Below, in pieces: positions 47,911 to 56,965 of a DNA stretch of 64,000 nt. The notes beneath the pieces were generated by a model, which saw only the letters and a list, made by a program, of their open reading frames with translations, searched no databases and had not been told where the DNA came from. Location of the stretch: assembly GCA_031841125.1 (NCBI GenBank), contig CM063113.1, forward strand, positions 29,471,312 through 29,535,311, written 5' to 3'. The stretch is from Acanthococcus lagerstroemiae. Taxonomy: Eukaryota > Arthropoda > Insecta > Hemiptera > Eriococcidae. How positions within the stretch are numbered: the stretch's first letter is position 1; each line of letters starts with the position of its first letter. A program made the translations under genes and the position numbers.

Positions 47911-49252
47911 CTAGATTTCTTCGACGACGTCGCTGATCGACGCCGCGGAGGTCGACCGATGGTTGGAGCCACTGCTGGCGTTACTCGAAAAGGAACTTCG
48001 ACTAGTATCGGTTTCCAGCGCCACTTCAGGCAGCCGCAGCGTGTTCTGATTGCGCTCCGATTCCTTGGCCTTACTCCACATACGATTCAGAATCGAGACG
48101 CTCTTCTTCGGACTCTTCATCATGAGGCAGTCCTCGGTGGTCAACGAGACCAGCAGCTCGTTGTTCTTCGTCTCGGTGGTAATGTACATCGGTCGCTTCT
48201 TGAACGTCTTGTGCCGTCTGGCTCCGTTAACGTTACTGTAAAAACTCGTACGTCGTTTGGAGACTCGAAATAACTTGCACAGTTCTCGATGAATACGTCG
48301 ATTACGATGGGCGAATATCAGCGGTGAGACTACCGTGTTCAGACTCAACGACAGAATGCCGATCTGCTTGACGAAGTGCGGCAACGTGATGTCGCCCAGC
48401 AGCGGCGAGTGGATCAGCAGCATTAGCGTAAAAGGAAGCCAACATATCAGCGTCATTATGATGACCAGGACTGAGATACGCGCCGCCCGCGTCTCCTCGC
48501 GGTACCTGAACATGCTAGCGTTCGAGATACGATGGCGAAGCGAGTTCACGATCGAGCTGGATGTGCTCTTCAGGCTGCTCTTGGTCGACGAGTGGTGCAG
48601 CGGCTTCGGCAGCTCCGCCTGCCGCTTAATACTCTCATTCGGGTCGAATTCGACCGACTCGTGAATGGTAGACACGATGGTGTAGTCGAGCGGCGCCGTC
48701 TCCTGCACGCAGTTGGTGCTGGAGCCGTTCCGTTTGGTGCGCTGGTTGTTCTCGCGCGCCGCCGAGCAGATGGACACGTAGATCCAGCAGATGGACACGA
48801 ACGGCACGACGAACACCAACACCACAAACACGACCGGGAAGATCAGCTGGTAGATGCGGGGCAGGAAGCCGAAGTCGTCTTGGCGCAAGCGTTCGCAGGC
48901 GAACCACGTGCTGCGCTCGTTCACGCTCAGGCTGCCGAACACGCCAAAACTGGCCGAGATAGTCCACGAGACGACGATCATGATGACCGAGGTGGTCGTA
49001 TTGATGGACGAGTGGTAGCGCAGCGGGTCGATGACTGCGAAATACTGATCCACGCCAATCATTAGCACCGACAAGACACATGCCGCGCATAATCCGATCG
49101 CAATGCCCTCCTTGATAGCGCACACTGTCACGTAGTTGCAGGCGACGAACTCGGCGCCCACCGATGTTTTGCGCCAGATGTTGTCAAACAGCAGCAGCGG
49201 CAGCAGAATCCAGCAGGTGATCAAATTCGTCACCAGCAGGTTGATCACGAAC
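47911..49252 (-). CDS. Class A G-protein-coupled receptor, last coding exon (partial)
   Basis: Encodes 446 residues to a stop, from TM2 to the C-tail of an orphan rhodopsin-type receptor at the plasma membrane. Visible in order: TM2 FVINLLVTNLITCWILL; TM3 AIGLCAACVLSVLMIGVDQY, with DQY in place of the usual DRY; TM4 SVIMIVVSWTISASFGVF; TM5 LIFPVVFVVLVFVVPFVSI; a third intracellular loop of about 90 residues; TM6 ISVLVIIMTLICWLPF with CWLP; and TM7 LSLNTVVSPLIFAHRN with SPLIF in place of NPxxY. A Ser-rich tail of about 115 residues ends the protein. The minus-strand border TTTCTTTCTGATTACAG precedes 49252, so the in-frame ATG upstream at 49374 is intronic and not the start. The exon begins on the third base of a codon. 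The exon with the N-terminus and TM1 was not found. It may be GPR22-like, but I am unsure of the subfamily. The exon is far richer in G+C than its flanks, and an overlapping 177-codon frame on the other strand is its shadow. Confidence 0.9.
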
Positions 49253-52077
49253 CTGTAATCAGAAAGAAATCGAGGTCTCAGTTTCGAACGTAGAGTAGGG
49301 AGCATGCGATAAAATGAATAGCAAAAGATACAAGTAAAGGAACTGTGGCTGTGCTTAATGGGAGAAGGGTACATGACAAGTGCCGATGTGGTCTAAGTCA
49401 TTTTGACGAGAATGCTGAAATACAAAGGCGCCGACTGAATCGTTTTCCTGGGCGTACGGTAAGTTCCAATACAAAACCACAGATTGAATTATCTTCATGG
49501 CACGCTGAAGGTATAAGCAGCCGCTGGTGAAAAGACGGGTACAATTCCAGATAATTGCTGTCCATAGATATCTCAATCAATGAAAATGCGATATCTGTTT
49601 GTTGCAGATGTGCAATGATCATAGGCGTTGATGCGTGGACTACGGAACAGGTGCAGAGCCCAATCGGAGATTCACTGTTGGGAACAGAGTGATAACATTC
49701 ACCTGTTCTATTAGTTCTGTTTGTATTTCTGAAAGCCTTTATTTTCACTCAAGATGACTCAAAAAGCCAAGTCCCTCATTGTTCATTTCCTCAACCTTGT
49801 TGAATTCATTACTGCGTACGAGCAAAACGAACACCATAACTAATCGCTGGTCTATCATACGTCGTATATAGTAACCCCCTCGTTACAGAGCAACGATCGC
49901 ATCTCGCGCCACTTCTGCACTGCGCGCAACAAGTCGTCTCATTTGGCCTTAGCCTCGAACTGACGAATCAGCACAACTATATAACAACCAACTCTTTCTG
50001 AAATGGAACCAGGCCTACATAATCATCGAAGGGGCACGTGTCCGACAGCGGTAAGAAGTCCGCCGAAACAGAAGATCCACGTGGAGCAATCAGAAACGCC
50101 GAAACCACAGGGATCGGGCTCGTGCTTGTTGCCAGCTATTTCAGAATCCGGCCAACCCGAGCCTTATGCATGTGTTCGAGCTACATACGGAGTCATCCCA
50201 CCTCATTAGCGGCGGTAACGAGCGTATAAATGTCAACAACGTACCTCGCCGGCGAGGAAGAAGAAGGCAAAGAAACCGACAACTATTTAAGAGGAATGTA
50301 ATAACAAAGCAGGAATCGTCGAGCCGCGAATTTCAATTACTGAGTTCGCCTTTAAAATTGCACAGCGCCGCCAGAATGCTGCTGCACGGGTAGCAGAGCA
50401 TATACACTATATACATACGCTGTCGGGCAGGAGAACATGATATACACTATATACACTCACGGCAGGCTTGGTTGAAATGAAAAGCGATGAATGGAGCACA
50501 CGGCAGCGACCTCATTAGTGCTGTTTTGTCGTCGAAAACGTGTTTTACGTCATATCGTCTTTTACAAAACTGTCACTTTTACAATCGCTATTAAATCGAT
50601 TACACCGTGTGTGCACTCTCGCTCAAGTTCAAATTATAGTTTTCCCCCCTTACACAGTACTCTGTTCTCTTTCTCTACATACTGCCGAGAGACGAATCTA
50701 TCGCGCGGCATATATAGGAAATACTGTTCATAGAAAGGCAAGTTGTGCACTCTGCAAACGACGGGCCCGTCGGGTTTCCGAGAAGCGAATCCGCAGCAGA
50801 GTTCCAACTGTGATGCAATCGATAAATGTCAAACTGCGAAGGCAATCTGACGACAACCGTACCTGTAGGTACCTTTGTTTTCTCTCTGTCTCACTCTGCC
50901 TTGCAATATGGTTTAACGCAAACCAGCTAGTCCAGCGTGGATACAGGAAATAAATGGCAGAAGATTATCTCGTGCCTTCCAGCCAACTATGAGAAAACGA
51001 GAAGTTGAAACGTGCGTTATGTTTGAAGCATGCCCGCTGGTCGCAAGGATGTAAGTGCCGTGCAGACCTTCGGAAAAAACCGAACTAAGGTAGTACAGGA
51101 TAGCGAGCGAGGCGTGAAATAGAGACTGGATACTAGGATTAGGACAGCACGAATATGAAAGACGTCAGCGCACTGACGGAACCTCATTCGTTCTTTGTAA
51201 GTGTTTTCAAAATAGTTGTCGGTACCCCATGCATATCCAACTCATTGCACAGCGCTTTTAACTTCCTCGTGCTCTGTTTTACCATCTTACCTTATACGTC
51301 TAGATGCATTCAGTAATTCATTATAAACACCACGAGATATCGACGAAAAATTACGCAGTTGACTGCCAATAATTCTTTGAAAAAAAAAAAGTTCCAACCT
51401 TGATTTATCTTGCGGACCTTGGTTGGCTCGTCAATTCAATCAACTATTTTTACATTGTAAAAGAACTCGAGCCATATCGCATACTTTAGATGAAGTCGGT
51501 GAACAATTTTTATTTATAGAATGAATCGCTTCCTGTTAATTAGACATTTACGATGCAGCCGGGCTAGAATGGAACATATAAATATGTATTTACTCTTTGC
51601 CAGGAGAGAGTCCCGAATATAAGAGAGAGTTTGCTTTCCCACGCTCGGTTATTGAACTATTAGGGGTCTCTTGTGCACTGAAAGCAACTAATGGAAGTCG
51701 AACTGTCTGTTTCTTTTCAGCTTCGCTATTCAACATTACGTTCCCATACAGACTGACGTAGACACTAGGCACGTTGACTTGTACTTACTAAAATCATACG
51801 TGTTCTTTCGGCCCTCTCCTCGGTACTCCGTTTACCTTTCATTACCGCACTATTCTACATGATCAGCGAACTGGTCAAGTTCTGATTCACAGGTCAGTGG
51901 AATGAATAAATCATAATGTATATCCAGCACAGATGAAAAATTCGCCTAACCATCCAGCTTAAGAGAACAGCTGAGTTCATTACTTAGTTTTAAAGAGCAG
52001 CTCTTCATCACCATTCAAACTTTATGAACTCCTTTCTACCGGCTAATAAATATCCTTCCGACTAAGTAATACCGTAG
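49253..52077. other. Probable receptor intron and flank; no exon recognised
   Basis: Upstream of the receptor acceptor on the minus strand. I looked for a hydrophobic TM1 exon ending two bases into a codon with a GT donor and found none that I trust. Frames near 49398-49748 and 50540-50953 are not hydrophobic in the right way and have no motif. Confidence 0.4.
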
Positions 52078-52081
52078 TTAA

Positions 52082-52221
52082 GGCGGCTCTAAGGGGAGGG
52101 ATAACGGACAGCCATTTTGTTTGCAAGAAAAGCATGTACACGATTTCTCATTCTCAACGGGAAGTTTGTTTATTTCTTGCTGCCAAAATGACTGTCCGTT
52201 ATACCTCCCCTTAGAGCCGCC
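52082..52221. mobile_element. TTAA-flanked miniature element
   Basis: The left end GGCGGCTCTAAGGGGAGG and the right end CCTCCCCTTAGAGCCGCC are perfect 18-bp inverted repeats, which continue with near-identity through ATAACGGACAG.CATTTT. TTAA lies immediately outside both ends (52078-52081 and 52222-52225). A TTAA duplication points to piggyBac- or Kolobok-type transposition. Length is 140 bp with no coding potential. Confidence 0.88.
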
Positions 52222-52225
52222 TTAA

Positions 52226-53403
52226 CATAGCCAGTTCAGTGTTCGTGTGGGGGCGGGGGGTAGAAGGATTGCTAAAATTAGGAAAATTACTATTTGACAA
52301 AACTGCAAGGGGGAGATCCAAACCTTTTCGACCACTCTGGCTTCGCTACAATTCCAATGATTCTTTTAATAGACAGACTTGTAGACAGCTGATGGAACAG
52401 CTACAGTTCATCTACATACATCAGCCCACCTTTTCTTCGCTGTAAGCTTTAACACTGAACACGCAGCTGCACCAGCAACCTGCTTCATTTTCATTTTTGC
52501 CATCGAACAATGTGTCTGCTAATAAGCTAGATAGAAGATGGAACTCCCTCCTTCGTTTTCCTTTTATCCGCTAAATTATTAGTGTCCCCTCGCTCAAATC
52601 TGTAGAAATAAAATTTTGATCCTGCTCCAATCAACATTTGGCAGTCAGGTTAATGTCTGGAAGCTATAGTGAACAAGTTCCATATCTTGCCCCTCAAAAC
52701 ACACTGCAGTATTGAGTTCTGTTGTCCCTCAAAACATCCTAGAGTGCTGAGTGACCGTGGTGCCAGTGAAGGAGGACAGATGACGCGCCTCGCAGATCCG
52801 AAGAACCAAGCATGATACTCGCAAAGAACATTACATAGTATTTAAAGGATATTGGTGCTATATTGTGTGCGTTATGTGTGTGCGTGTTTCATGGGTCACT
52901 TACTCAGCGTTGTGAGACACATATGGCTGATATAGTGAGAATTCACGTACGCACATGTCTTCGGTAGAGAGAGGAAAACATTCTGACGCTACAAACCGTG
53001 GGAAAACCAACGGCAAAGTATCCTGTTTGACCTGCCTGTAGAAAGATGTGCCAACATGATGACTACTGCCGCAAATGTCTAGATAAGGATATATGACACT
53101 CTAGAAGAAGAGAAGCAATTGATAAGAAAGTTCCCATAACTGTCAACAAACACGTAGAAAGAAGTACAAAAGATTACCTATCTTACAGCAAAGAACATCA
53201 GGTATCAAGACATCAGAACAAGAGGTGGTGACTGAGAAAGCTATGAGCATCTCATGAAGTTCAAGGGAGTACTGTTTAATTCACCCTAAAATTGGTTATT
53301 TTTTCAAAGATAATCCTTCCCTCTTCCAATCTCAGTATTCGTAAGGCCTGCACATCTTCATCTCCAGTAAATTCCTAAGGCATGTCCTGGGTTACAATTC
53401 TAC
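52226..53403. other. No gene seen
   Basis: Unassigned. If the candidate terminal exon at 53404-53675 is real, its 3' UTR would lie here. I did not find a clear AATAAA within 200 bp past its stop. Confidence 0.4.
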
Positions 53404-53675
53404 CTACAGCTCTGAGCGATTCCAAAACATCGTCAGGTTTTTGATCAAACAACTCTGTTCATAGTGGTCGTTCATCTGAAGGGAACTATTCCCAAGACTA
53501 TTCATTTCGACTTCGAGTCTAGCCATCAGTACATATACTGCCCTGGTCATTTCCATACCGACCTTCCACTGGCTGCGGAACACGAACACCGCAAAAATGC
53601 CACACCCGCCAGTTAATACAGCAATGTAATACGAGGACGTATGTTTTTTTTTCCTGTCTTTTTTCTTTTCATTAG
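53404..53675 (-). CDS. Candidate terminal exon, single-pass membrane tail, unrecognised
   Basis: The minus-strand border CGCCTCCTTTCAG ends at 53676, and translation then gives NEKKKDRKKKHTSSYYIAVL followed by TGGCGIFAVFVFRSQWKVG. This is a basic stretch, one hydrophobic span of about 20 residues (YYIAVLTGGCGIFAVFVF), and a tail to a TAG at 53404. The exon supplies two bases of its first codon, which matches the one base left over by the candidate exon at 55939-56282. GTCGGT or GTATGG just after the membrane span could instead be donors, in which case the tail is intron. I recognise no family. The alternative is a chance frame, since the basic part comes from an A-rich tract. Confidence 0.35.
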
Positions 53676-54985
53676 CTGAAAGGAGGCGTCTATTTTTAGG
53701 ACGACCGAACTGAACTGTCTCGGTTGAACGCTTTAACTGTACCAGGGCTACTGAACCTCGACTAATTAGGGTAAAAAAATCCGCTTGATTCCGAGATCCT
53801 TGACCTGCATTTCTTCATCCTTTAACGTAATTAAAAGTAATTCGCCGTGCGAATGAACGAACGAGGCAACGAGCATCTTACGAACGCACAATACCCGACA
53901 CGCTGGACAACAGCCAGTCAGATTGGATACCATACGAGATGCAGATGCTATTATTATTATTCTTTCCCCACTCAGGAGCTTTGATAAAAATGTCCAGATC
54001 TGTGTAGGCATACGATGTAACTTTTCTGGCGATAAAGAGGCCTTTTCTGGGTCTCTCCTTGTGTTTCGAAAGACTATAGGTATGTACGTACTTTGTTCCA
54101 CCATGTCACACATTAAAGTTCCTTTTTCTGCTTTGATTTATTATTAGTATTATTGTTCATGTTGGAAATGTGCTCCACTGAGATATACACGCATATAGAT
54201 GTTATCAGTTATTGTTTTGTAATCCATGTCTGCTTTCGTCTAAGTTTCAAAAATGTCAGGTTATCACTTGAAATGAACGAAGACACAAGAGCTTACCAGA
54301 GGAGGCAAATCGATATTTTGATCCCAGACACATACTGAAGTTCCCAAACCTTTTACATTCATTGAGGCGGTGAGCTTGAAGAGAAACTACAGGGATGATT
54401 ACGCTCATCAAGAGATGTCGATTACTAATCGGGATAAAATATGTCCCCATTCTGGAGAGCCTTGTAGAATCCGGGGGATTTACACGAAACTAGTGAAATT
54501 GGTGAATTTATTAAAAATACGATGGCCAGTATTTAATGAAGACCCTGGGTGGTTCTGAGACAGGACACAGCTACTAGATCTTACCAGTGGAAACTCAGAT
54601 TTCTTATAAGTTGTGTTACTCCGTCGCGCTAAATGTACACATAGTTATAGATAGCTGAATTGCATACACAAAGTTCTGGAGTCCAACTGGGACGATGGCA
54701 CTTCATCTACACCGTGTTCTATTAGTTGAAGCAGTACCGAGTACTTAGCTATCGCCACTAGAGCTCAACAACTAGTCTGCAATAAAGCTCTTTTCTAGTT
54801 ATGGTACTTTACAAACGTTACACAGCTGTACATTTTAACCGATTATATACTTTTCCACTTTTAAACCGAAAACTCAGCTTGACTGTGAGTTCGAATTAGA
54901 AGATTATTACGAAGTTTCTGTTCACAGCACTTGAGGCTCACTCTCTTTAGTAGTTATATCACCAGACTAAGTACTTGATGCTACA
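53676..54985. other. Possible intron; one weak extra exon candidate
   Basis: The minus-strand frame 53766-54113 contains RMPTQIWTFLSKLLSGER, then IIIIASASRMVSNL and a CC.AC..LCV cluster. A donor-like ATGCAG/GTCAAG occurs at 53805. No acceptor was fixed and the phase is unknown, so I do not call it an exon. The rest is unassigned. Confidence 0.3.
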
Positions 54986-55402
54986 CAGGACGTATCGATA
55001 GGGGAGGCAACTTACCCCCCACCCCTCTGTAGGAATTTTTCACTCAGCAGTTGGGAAAATTTACCATTTTAGTCAAACGAGTTGAGAAAATCCAACAAGT
55101 TTAAAAAAAATTATTTTTTATTTTTTGCTTTGATATTTGGGAATTGAGTTGAGAAGTTGGGAAAACCCAACAAAGTCAAAAGATTTTTCTTCTTTTGCAT
55201 TAATACTTGGGAATCTCGAGTTGAATCAGTTGGAAAAACCCAACCAGGTGAAAAGTTTTTTTTTCTCGGGTATTTTGAATTGGGTCAGTTGGAAAAATCC
55301 AACTTTTTTTTTGCTTTGATACTTGGGAATTCTGAGTTGAATCAGTTGGGACTTTCACAATTTTTACCCCCTCCCCCCGGAAAAACTCTTCGGTACGTCC
55401 CT
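54986..55402. mobile_element. G-run element carrying an internal tandem array
   Basis: Starts CAGGACGTATCGATAGGGGA and ends CCCCCTCCCCCCGGAAAAAC, then CGGTACGTCCCT. The ends form an inverted repeat over GGACGTA(T/C)CG and resemble the starts at 27777 and 28371. Most of the interior is the tandem array at 55081-55355. Confidence 0.65.
55081..55355. repeat. Tandem array, 57-74 bp units with internal hairpin
   Basis: About four units each contain TTGGGAATT.TGAGTTGAATC and a small inverted repeat, GTTGG(A/G)AAAA.CCAAC. These words occur near 55081, 55155, 55228, 55288 and 55345. T-rich runs separate them. Frames across the array (for example 55157-55420) are artefacts of it. Confidence 0.75.
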
Positions 55403-55938
55403 AATGCTACGTCAAATTGAAGTACGGCTGAAACCCCTTCACCCACCTTAATTCAAATGCATACAAGAACCAGCGTCTCGGTGTAACTGAACATTGAGCA
55501 GTCAAGTCCCAGTGTTCAGTTAAGGGTGACCAAAACGAAATATAGAACCCAGAACGTCCGAGGGTTCCTTGGGAACTTACAGAAGGTGGAGGGTTAGGTT
55601 TTCCTAAAATGTTCCCAAAGCTGGCATCATTAAAACAAAACCGGTTTAGTGGGTTTAAGAATCGCATAATTGTTTTACTTGGTGATCGAAGACAACTGAA
55701 ACTTAAATCGACACTTAGGATCTCCATCAGATATCCGTCTCAATTAGTGCGTGAGAGAAAACTCACTTATGAAAAGATCTTCAGATTCTTTTCAGAAGTT
55801 CTAGCCTATTACGAAGGTCATATTTTTGAGCAGTGGGCTGGCAGTGATGTTAGCAACGAAGCACAACGCTGGGAATGAAATATGCAAGCTACTGACCAAG
55901 TAGTAGTGGACTAAGTGTATTTTTGGTCAGCCAAGTAC
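55403..55938. other. No gene seen; possible intron
   Basis: Sequence between the G-run element and the candidate exon. A plus frame at 55609-55878 has no motif. If the exon at 55939-56282 is real, this is intron on the minus strand. Confidence 0.4.
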
Positions 55939-56282
55939 CTTTGAGATTCGCCTCCAACTGGGGCTCCTCGCGAACATACGTGTAAAGGATGTGGTTGATC
56001 GCGCGAGGGCGACACTCCATAGCTGTCAAGTATAGCCAGGCCCTGTTGACCTTGTGCAAGGCATACGCGACGACCTCCACCACGCTCGCTGCATTGTTGC
56101 AGGAGTGCATCAGCTCCATATTCAAGTGACGGAGCGGACAGTCATCAGTCATGTACCATAATGGCGGGGCGAGTTCGAATATTGGGGTGAAATTGTTTTC
56201 AATCCAGGCATAGTTGGGGCGTCCACTCTCGGCACACTCACACGGGCGGTGAGAGTGTCTGGAACGACGAGTGGAAATTGTC
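55939..56282 (-). CDS. Candidate internal exon, Cys-containing protein, unrecognised
   Basis: The minus-strand border CCCATTCCCTTGGCAG precedes 56282 and a donor CTCAAAG/GTACTT follows 55939. Between them 344 bases are open in one frame, entering on the last base of a codon and leaving after one base. The translation includes RPCECAESGRPNYAWIENNF, then TPIFELAPPLWYMTDDC, HSCNNAASVVEVVAYALHKV and NRAWLYLTAMECRPRAINHI. It ends VREEPQLEANLK. Six cysteines and one NFT glycosylation-type site suggest an extracellular or lumenal segment; this is inference. Composition is protein-like and higher in G+C than its surroundings. Phase fits the candidate terminal exon at 53404-53675. I do not recognise the family. 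Confidence 0.5.
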
Positions 56283-56405
56283 CTGCCAAGGGAATGGGAC
56301 GCACTCGTTCCTCCCTAACGTGGGCAAACATACGGCCATGAATTAGTTCGTGGCTCGTAACGAGGCACAGACCATTCAGAGATTACTTCCGGTGGTTCTC
56401 CTTGA

Positions 56406-56965
56406 GGGATCTGGATGGCTGAGAGGATAGCGCGTTGGTCTTAGAATCCGGAGGTTCTGGGTTCGAGCCCATGTAGCAACTCGCCAGAATTTTCGACATA
56501 GGCCGGTTTTTCGGCCAGAAGGGAAGAGGACTAAGACAGCCCTAACAGCCTCCCCGACGTCTCTGAAGTAATCTCGGAAGGGCGGATCCCAGGACTCGGG
56601 TGGAGAGCAAATAAGAAAAAGAGGTGGCTCTCCTTGAAGCGTTGGTATGCAAATGTGATGAAGCAAGCTCCTCTGATAGCGATATACAGCGTGGCTATGC
56701 GTCCTGCGCTTGCGCGCTGTACGGTAGGAAGTTTTTGGGGAGTAACTGGTCCAACCGAGACTAGTTGGCAAATCAGGGCATCTATTGGCAGTTCGTGAGG
56801 CTGGCGACTGACTTGTGTGTTCCATGGAGCAGCGCTAGGTCTGAAGCAGGGGTACACATAGGCGCCCACAAAATTATGAGATCAAAACAGCAAATGATCA
56901 TGCGCGGACTATACCAATCAGAGTTTACTAAAAAAAATAAACAAAAAAACAAAAAAAAACCGGCA
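56406..56965 (+). mobile_element. tRNA-headed SINE
   Basis: The head has an A-box-like TGGCTGAGAGG at 56416-56426 and a B-box-like GGTTCGAGCCC at 56460-56470. Between them is GGTCTTAGAATCC, which is close to the anticodon arm of tRNA-Leu (anticodon TAG). A long unrelated body follows, and the element ends with an A-rich tail at 56931-56960. The promoter layout and tail are those of a Pol III-driven SINE copied by a LINE. The 149-codon minus frame across it (56376-56825) is a by-product. The element sits just upstream (minus sense) of the candidate exon at 55939-56282. Confidence 0.8.

Noticed and set aside
48532..49065. 177-codon plus-strand open frame
   Set aside because: It is the antisense shadow of the G+C-rich receptor exon. 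It consists of Arg/His/Asp/Ala-rich text with no domain.
49253..49374. In-frame ATG extension of the receptor to 49374
   Set aside because: A strong splice acceptor (TTTCTTTCTGATTACAG) precedes 49252, the TM2 homology starts there, and TM1 is missing from the extension.
53766..54113. Extra exon of the candidate membrane protein gene
   Set aside because: A donor-like site exists but no acceptor or phase could be fixed, and the peptide is not recognisable.
55157..55420. 87-codon plus-strand frame
   Set aside because: It translates the tandem array inside the G-run element.
56408..56481. tRNA-Leu gene
   Set aside because: The head has A and B boxes but the flanking arms do not pair convincingly and it is joined to a long body with an A-rich tail. 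A SINE explains it better.
56376..56825. 149-codon minus-strand frame
   Set aside because: It is antisense to the SINE body and contains the reversed tRNA-like head.
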